From contig JAFGOG010000376.1 in assembly GCA_016926595.1 (NCBI GenBank), positions 1-8,268 of the forward strand: a stretch of 8,268 nt of DNA. The letters run 5' to 3'. Below the pieces are notes generated by a model. The model was given only the letters and a program-made list of their open reading frames with translations. It ran no database searches and was not told where the DNA came from. This DNA is from Anaerolineae bacterium (lineage in GTDB: Bacteria; Chloroflexota; Anaerolineae; JAAYZQ01). How positions within the stretch are numbered: the stretch's first letter is position 1; each line of letters begins with the position of its first letter. Positions 6,432 to 8,268 of this stretch are shown piece after piece. A program made the position numbers and the translations under genes.

Positions 6432-6818
6432 TTATCCTCCCCGCTGCAGCCAGCGTGCCACGACAATGCCCAGGAACGCACCCAGCAGGCCGAGGCCCGT
6501 GTTGGCGGTGACGTTCCAGAAAGCTGTCCCCCAAGCGTTCTGTTCCAACAATCGTAATGTCTCGTAGCTGAATGAAGAAAAGGTGGTGAATCCCCCGAGG
6601 AAACCGATAGCCAGAAAAGGTCGTGCTCCAGGGGGAGCGGACACTCGACCGGTCACCAATGTCAGGAGAAAGGCGAGGGCAAAACTGCCGAGGGCATTGG
6701 CTACCAGCGTGCCATAGGGAAACGCGGTTCCCAATCGGTCGGCGAGCCACAACCCCAGCCAGTAGCGAGCATTGGCTCCCAAGAAGCCGCCCAACCCGAT
6801 CCACACAAATGTTGCCAT
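6432..6818 (-). CDS. crcB: Fluoride exporter CrcB/FluC
   Basis: A 128-residue Fluc-family fluoride channel, the normal family length. Four hydrophobic segments lie at about 3-24, 36-57, 68-90 and 99-123. Hallmarks are GGFLGANARYWLGL near the N-terminus, the pore Asn in YGTLVANALGSF, and GFLGGFTTFSSFSYETLRLL, whose Phe residues line the two fluoride paths and whose central break binds Na+ in characterised dimers. The protein passively lets fluoride leave the cell. Start ATG 6818 is 11 nt after the stop of the MutS-like remnant and has no clear SD, so it probably depends on translation of the preceding frame. The gene lies about 620 nt downstream of the fluoride riboswitch in the same orientation and is followed at 4 nt by the DUF190/CBS gene. 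Confidence 0.97.
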   Translation of the reverse strand: MATFVWIGLGGFLGANARYWLGLWLADRLGTAFPYGTLVANALGSFALAFLLTLVTGRVSAPPGARPFLAIGFLGGFTTFSSFSYETLRLLEQNAWGTAFWNVTANTGLGLLGAFLGIVVARWLQRGG

Positions 6819-6829
6819 ATGTTCAGCCG

Positions 6830-7417
6830 CTACGACGTGGGTCTTGGAGGACCGGACGTCGCCACGGCCTCCCCGAATATCTGGTGATACAGATCCTGGC
6901 CATAACTCGTCTGCAAAGGTTCGCCTTCGAGCAGTTTGAACGTCCGCGTTCCGTCGGCTTGCCGTTCAGCCCTCAGGAAAATGGTACCGTTCATGTTGCG
7001 GTCAGACATGCTGTTGGCGAACTTGTACTGATGCGTAACAAAGAAAACCTTAATACGCCTCTCCAGCAGGGCGCGGGTGACCTGCCTGGCAATTTCCGAG
7101 CCTTCCCTTTCGTTCGTCGCCGCAAAGGACTCGTTGAACAGCAGCATAGCATTCGGCGTCAGGCTGTCCACAATGGCGCTCATTCTGCCGAGTTCTTCGT
7201 CCATGTTCTGCATCACTTCGTGGCGGTAGCGGATGGTTTCGGCGTCGCGCATAGGCGTGTAGAAGAACGGCTTCAGGTTGTATGCTTGCTTCTGCTTGGG
7301 CGCGGCTATAGCCTCTATGAGTTGGTCGAGGTACAGATCCGCAAAAAAGCCTGGCTCTTCAGGCGTCTCTGTTTTTCTGCCGTCTTTTTCTTCAATCAGT
7401 ATGCTGTGGAACATCAT
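6830..7417 (-). pseudogene. MutS-like ATPase with in-frame internal deletion (195 aa)
   Basis: The N-terminal 72 residues (for example LDQLIEAIAAP, NLKPFFYTPMRDAETIRYRH) match the start of a MutS-related protein family of roughly 550-600 residues. From residue about 74 the sequence jumps to that family's C-terminal ATPase half: LGRMSAIVDSLTPNAMLLFN with Walker B (MLLFNE), the D-loop-like SFAATNEREGSEIA, the switch His in VFFVTHQY, and a C-terminal SYGQDLYHQIFGE. The core and clamp domains and the Walker A/P-loop are missing, about 350 residues, yet the frame is intact across the joint (about 7198). It cannot bind ATP normally. ATG 7417, with another ATG directly after, has a weak SD (GGGAAG, 8 nt upstream). 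MutS-like genes are a recognised partner of crcB-motif RNAs, so its place in this operon is natural; the open frame may be kept because crcB translation depends on it. Confidence 0.85.
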
Positions 7418-7441
7418 TCTCGATTCTTCCCATGCACTCGT

Positions 7442-7494
7442 AAGAAAAAGCCTCTACCGGCCGGGTGCAGTTCTGCGTCACAGCGGTAGAGGCT
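7442..7494 (-). terminator. Intrinsic terminator of the fluoride riboswitch expression platform
   Basis: On the minus strand GCCTCTACCG (7493-7484) pairs perfectly with CGGTAGAGGC (7459-7450), with one further A-U pair at the base. A loop region contains a small GCAGTTCTGC hairpin, and the T-rich run TTTTTCTTA follows. The 5' arm is also the 3' strand of the fluoride aptamer, so the two structures exclude each other. The terminator lies between promoter and first gene, as expected for an attenuation switch. Confidence 0.9.
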
Positions 7495-7580
7495 ATTAAT
7501 CGGGAAACCGACGGATCAGGAGAAAGGGCCCTCTTCATATCGATCGAGGACCTTGCCCCTTGGGTGAGCCTCATCACCCC
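7484..7580 (-). ncRNA. Fluoride riboswitch (crcB motif), long-P3 variant
   Basis: The 5' part GGGGUGAUGAGGCUCACCC (7580-7562) reproduces the first stem-loop of fluoride aptamers: GGGUG/CACCC enclosing AUGAGGCU. Compared with the GGGCG/CGCCC form I recall from Thermotoga, the stem carries a compensatory C-G to U-A change. The 3' part AAUAGCCUCUACC (7498-7486) supplies GCCUC, which pairs with the loop GAGGC as the long-range pseudoknot, and the conserved UAC. Between them lie about 60 nt with two hairpins (GGUCCUC/GAGGGCC and UCGG/CCGA), longer than usual. The usual UGAUG before the 3' strand reads UUAAUA, which is a departure. Location before mutS-like, crcB and DUF190 genes supports the call strongly. 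Fluoride binding should release the downstream terminator and switch the operon on. Confidence 0.87.
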
Positions 7581-7593
7581 TCTAGCTGCCTTG

Positions 7594-7622
7594 ATTGTAG
7601 CACAGAGCGGTTCTGGAGTCAA
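7594..7622 (-). promoter_or_regulatory. Sigma-70 promoter of the fluoride operon
   Basis: TTGACT (7622-7617) and TACAAT (7599-7594) on the minus strand, 17-bp spacer. The start site would be near 7587, about 7 nt before the first aptamer stem, so the RNA begins directly with the riboswitch. Confidence 0.87.
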
Positions 7623-7699
7623 ACGCTCCGCCGCACATCGCCGACCGGCTACCGGGTGAGCAACTGGCCGCCGACCGGCGTCTCCGCACGCCTTCATGG

Positions 7700-7736
7700 G
7701 AAAAAGCCGGGGAAACCGCCCCAGCTTTTGCTGGGG
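7700..7736 (-). terminator. Intrinsic terminator with overlapping competing hairpin
   Basis: On the minus strand AAGCTGGGG (7727-7719) pairs with CCCCGGCTT (7712-7704), with one G-U wobble that works only on this strand, followed by a T5 run. The same GCTGGGG also pairs perfectly with CCCCAGC (7736-7730) just upstream across an AAAA loop. The two hairpins are mutually exclusive. It probably ends a minus-strand transcript entering from the right and insulates the fluoride promoter. Confidence 0.6.
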
Positions 7737-7873
7737 ATGTGCTTGCGCCGGGGAGATTCACTGCCAGGCGATTGGCTGTTTGCCTACTCATCCCCTGGCC
7801 ACATTGCGCGGAAGGGCGCAGGCGTCGCTCAATGATAGCCCGAAAACGCCGGCGCACGCCATCCACAGCACAC

Positions 7874-8221
7874 CTATCCCAGAAGCGCCGCAATGCCGCC
7901 GAAGTGGCGGCAGATGGCCAGGGGCCACGAGCGCCCGGCGCAGCCGCAGACCCCCAAACCAGATTGCACCCGAGGCAAGGCAGGCCGAGTTGACTGATTT
8001 GCGTTGTATGCTGCCCAAGGTCCTTTCGCAGAACGCCAGGTTTTGAGCCTCACTGCCAATTCCGCCGTGAAATCGACTACAGCGTCTGGGACCTGTGCTC
8101 CCTCCGGCAGTTCATGCAGCACCTCGCTGCGCATGTCCTCCCAGGTCCGGAGCGTTGATTCGTCAAGAAGAGTGGTCGCTGTCTGCTTCGTAAATAACGC
8201 CGCTCTTGGCCGGGCAGCCAC
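7874..8221 (-). CDS. Doubtful hypothetical ORF, possible gene remnant
   Basis: An open frame of 115 codons from GTG 8221. I recognise no family. The central part (about residues 19-62, including RTWEDMRSEVLHELPEGAQV and DAVVDFTAELAVRL) looks like a plausible amphipathic protein sequence. The first residues fall inside the REP-like palindrome, and the last 50 residues (Cys/Gly/Trp-rich) look non-coding. An internal ATG (residue 31, position 8131) is another possible start, with no clear SD. It could be the middle of a decayed gene or chance. A terminator on the same strand lies about 140 nt downstream. Confidence 0.2.
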   Translation of the reverse strand: MAARPRAALFTKQTATTLLDESTLRTWEDMRSEVLHELPEGAQVPDAVVDFTAELAVRLKTWRSAKGPWAAYNANQSTRPALPRVQSGLGVCGCAGRSWPLAICRHFGGIAALLG

Positions 8222-8238
8222 GGGGGGCTGCCCCTACT
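8212..8238. repeat. REP-like palindrome
   Basis: GGGCAGCC (8212-8219) and GGCTGCCC (8226-8233) form a perfect 8-bp inverted repeat with loop ACGGGG, followed by CTACTTTT. The form GGGCAxCC-ACxGGGG-GxTGCCC-CTAC is, from memory, a common dispersed intergenic palindrome in Chloroflexota and several other phyla. Only one copy is in this window. Confidence 0.6.
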
Positions 8239-8268
8239 TTTACATCCTTTGTGGCGGCCAGGCGGCCA

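Larger units (their letters stand above)
7623..8268. other. Region without a convincing gene
   Basis: About 650 nt upstream of the fluoride operon. Short open frames exist on both strands but none shows family resemblance or steady third-position bias. What can be seen is a minus-strand terminator with a competing hairpin (7700-7736), a doubtful ORF remnant (7874-8221), a REP-like palindrome (8212-8238) and a short tandem GGCGGCCA x2 at the right edge (8253-8268). It probably holds decayed remains of an earlier gene. Confidence 0.6.

Noticed and set aside
6428..6481. Upstream start for the DUF190/CBS gene, adding 18 residues
   Set aside because: The extra residues lie inside crcB in another frame; ATG 6427 has GGAGG at 8 nt and coincides with the start of DUF190 homology.
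7680..7810. GC-rich stem-loops resembling c-di-GMP, cobalamin or CRISPR repeat sequences
   Set aside because: AGGCAAACAGCC lacks the second GEMM block (GCAAAGCC), no B12 box is present, and no unit is repeated at regular spacing.

Overview
The window reads as a piece of a high-GC bacterial chromosome. Gene content and style (ArsR/Cys-rich/ABC cluster, MacAB remnants, DUF190-CBS next to crcB, strong GGAGG ribosome binding sites, near-consensus sigma-70 promoters with 17-bp spacers) would fit Chloroflexota (Anaerolineae-like). That assignment is inference from general familiarity, not from a marker gene. All intact genes lie on the minus strand; the only plus-strand coding signal is a set of broken efflux-pump genes.

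Left part (1-2543): a minus-strand operon starts at a perfect-consensus promoter (TTGACA-17-TATAAT). A 7+7 bp palindrome lies just downstream of the inferred start site. The order is an ArsR-family repressor, a 47-residue protein with eight cysteines that overlaps the arsR end, and a type-IV (MsbA/ABCB-like) ABC exporter that runs off the left edge. This looks like an autoregulated metal- or stress-responsive export operon.

Middle (2560-4800): three plus-strand fragments lie in the order of a MacA adaptor, MacB-type ATPase and MacB permease operon, but each is truncated. They are the debris of a MacAB-like efflux operon. Their 3' end is fused tail-to-tail with a minus-strand gene encoding an MgtE N-terminal domain joined to an ABC importer permease. 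That gene seems to have lost its own stop codon at the junction. It has its own promoter (5034-5062), a leader of about 258 nt with several hairpins, and an SD sequence buried in a perfect inverted repeat.

Right part (5135-7622): a fluoride-response operon on the minus strand. It starts with a promoter (TTGACT-17-TACAAT) and a crcB-motif (fluoride) riboswitch whose 3' strand GCCUCUACC is also the 5' arm of an intrinsic terminator. Then follow a MutS-like gene with an in-frame internal deletion that removed the Walker A region, crcB/fluC, and a DUF190 (PII-like) protein carrying four CBS domains. The logic is that fluoride stabilises the aptamer, prevents termination, and turns on the FluC channel with a putative nucleotide-sensing partner.

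The last 650 bases hold no convincing gene: a minus-strand terminator with a competing hairpin, a doubtful ORF fragment and a REP-like palindrome. A recurring theme is deletion junctions (about 2595, 3437, 3605 and 7198, possibly 4365), suggesting a region in active decay or an assembly with collapsed deletions.
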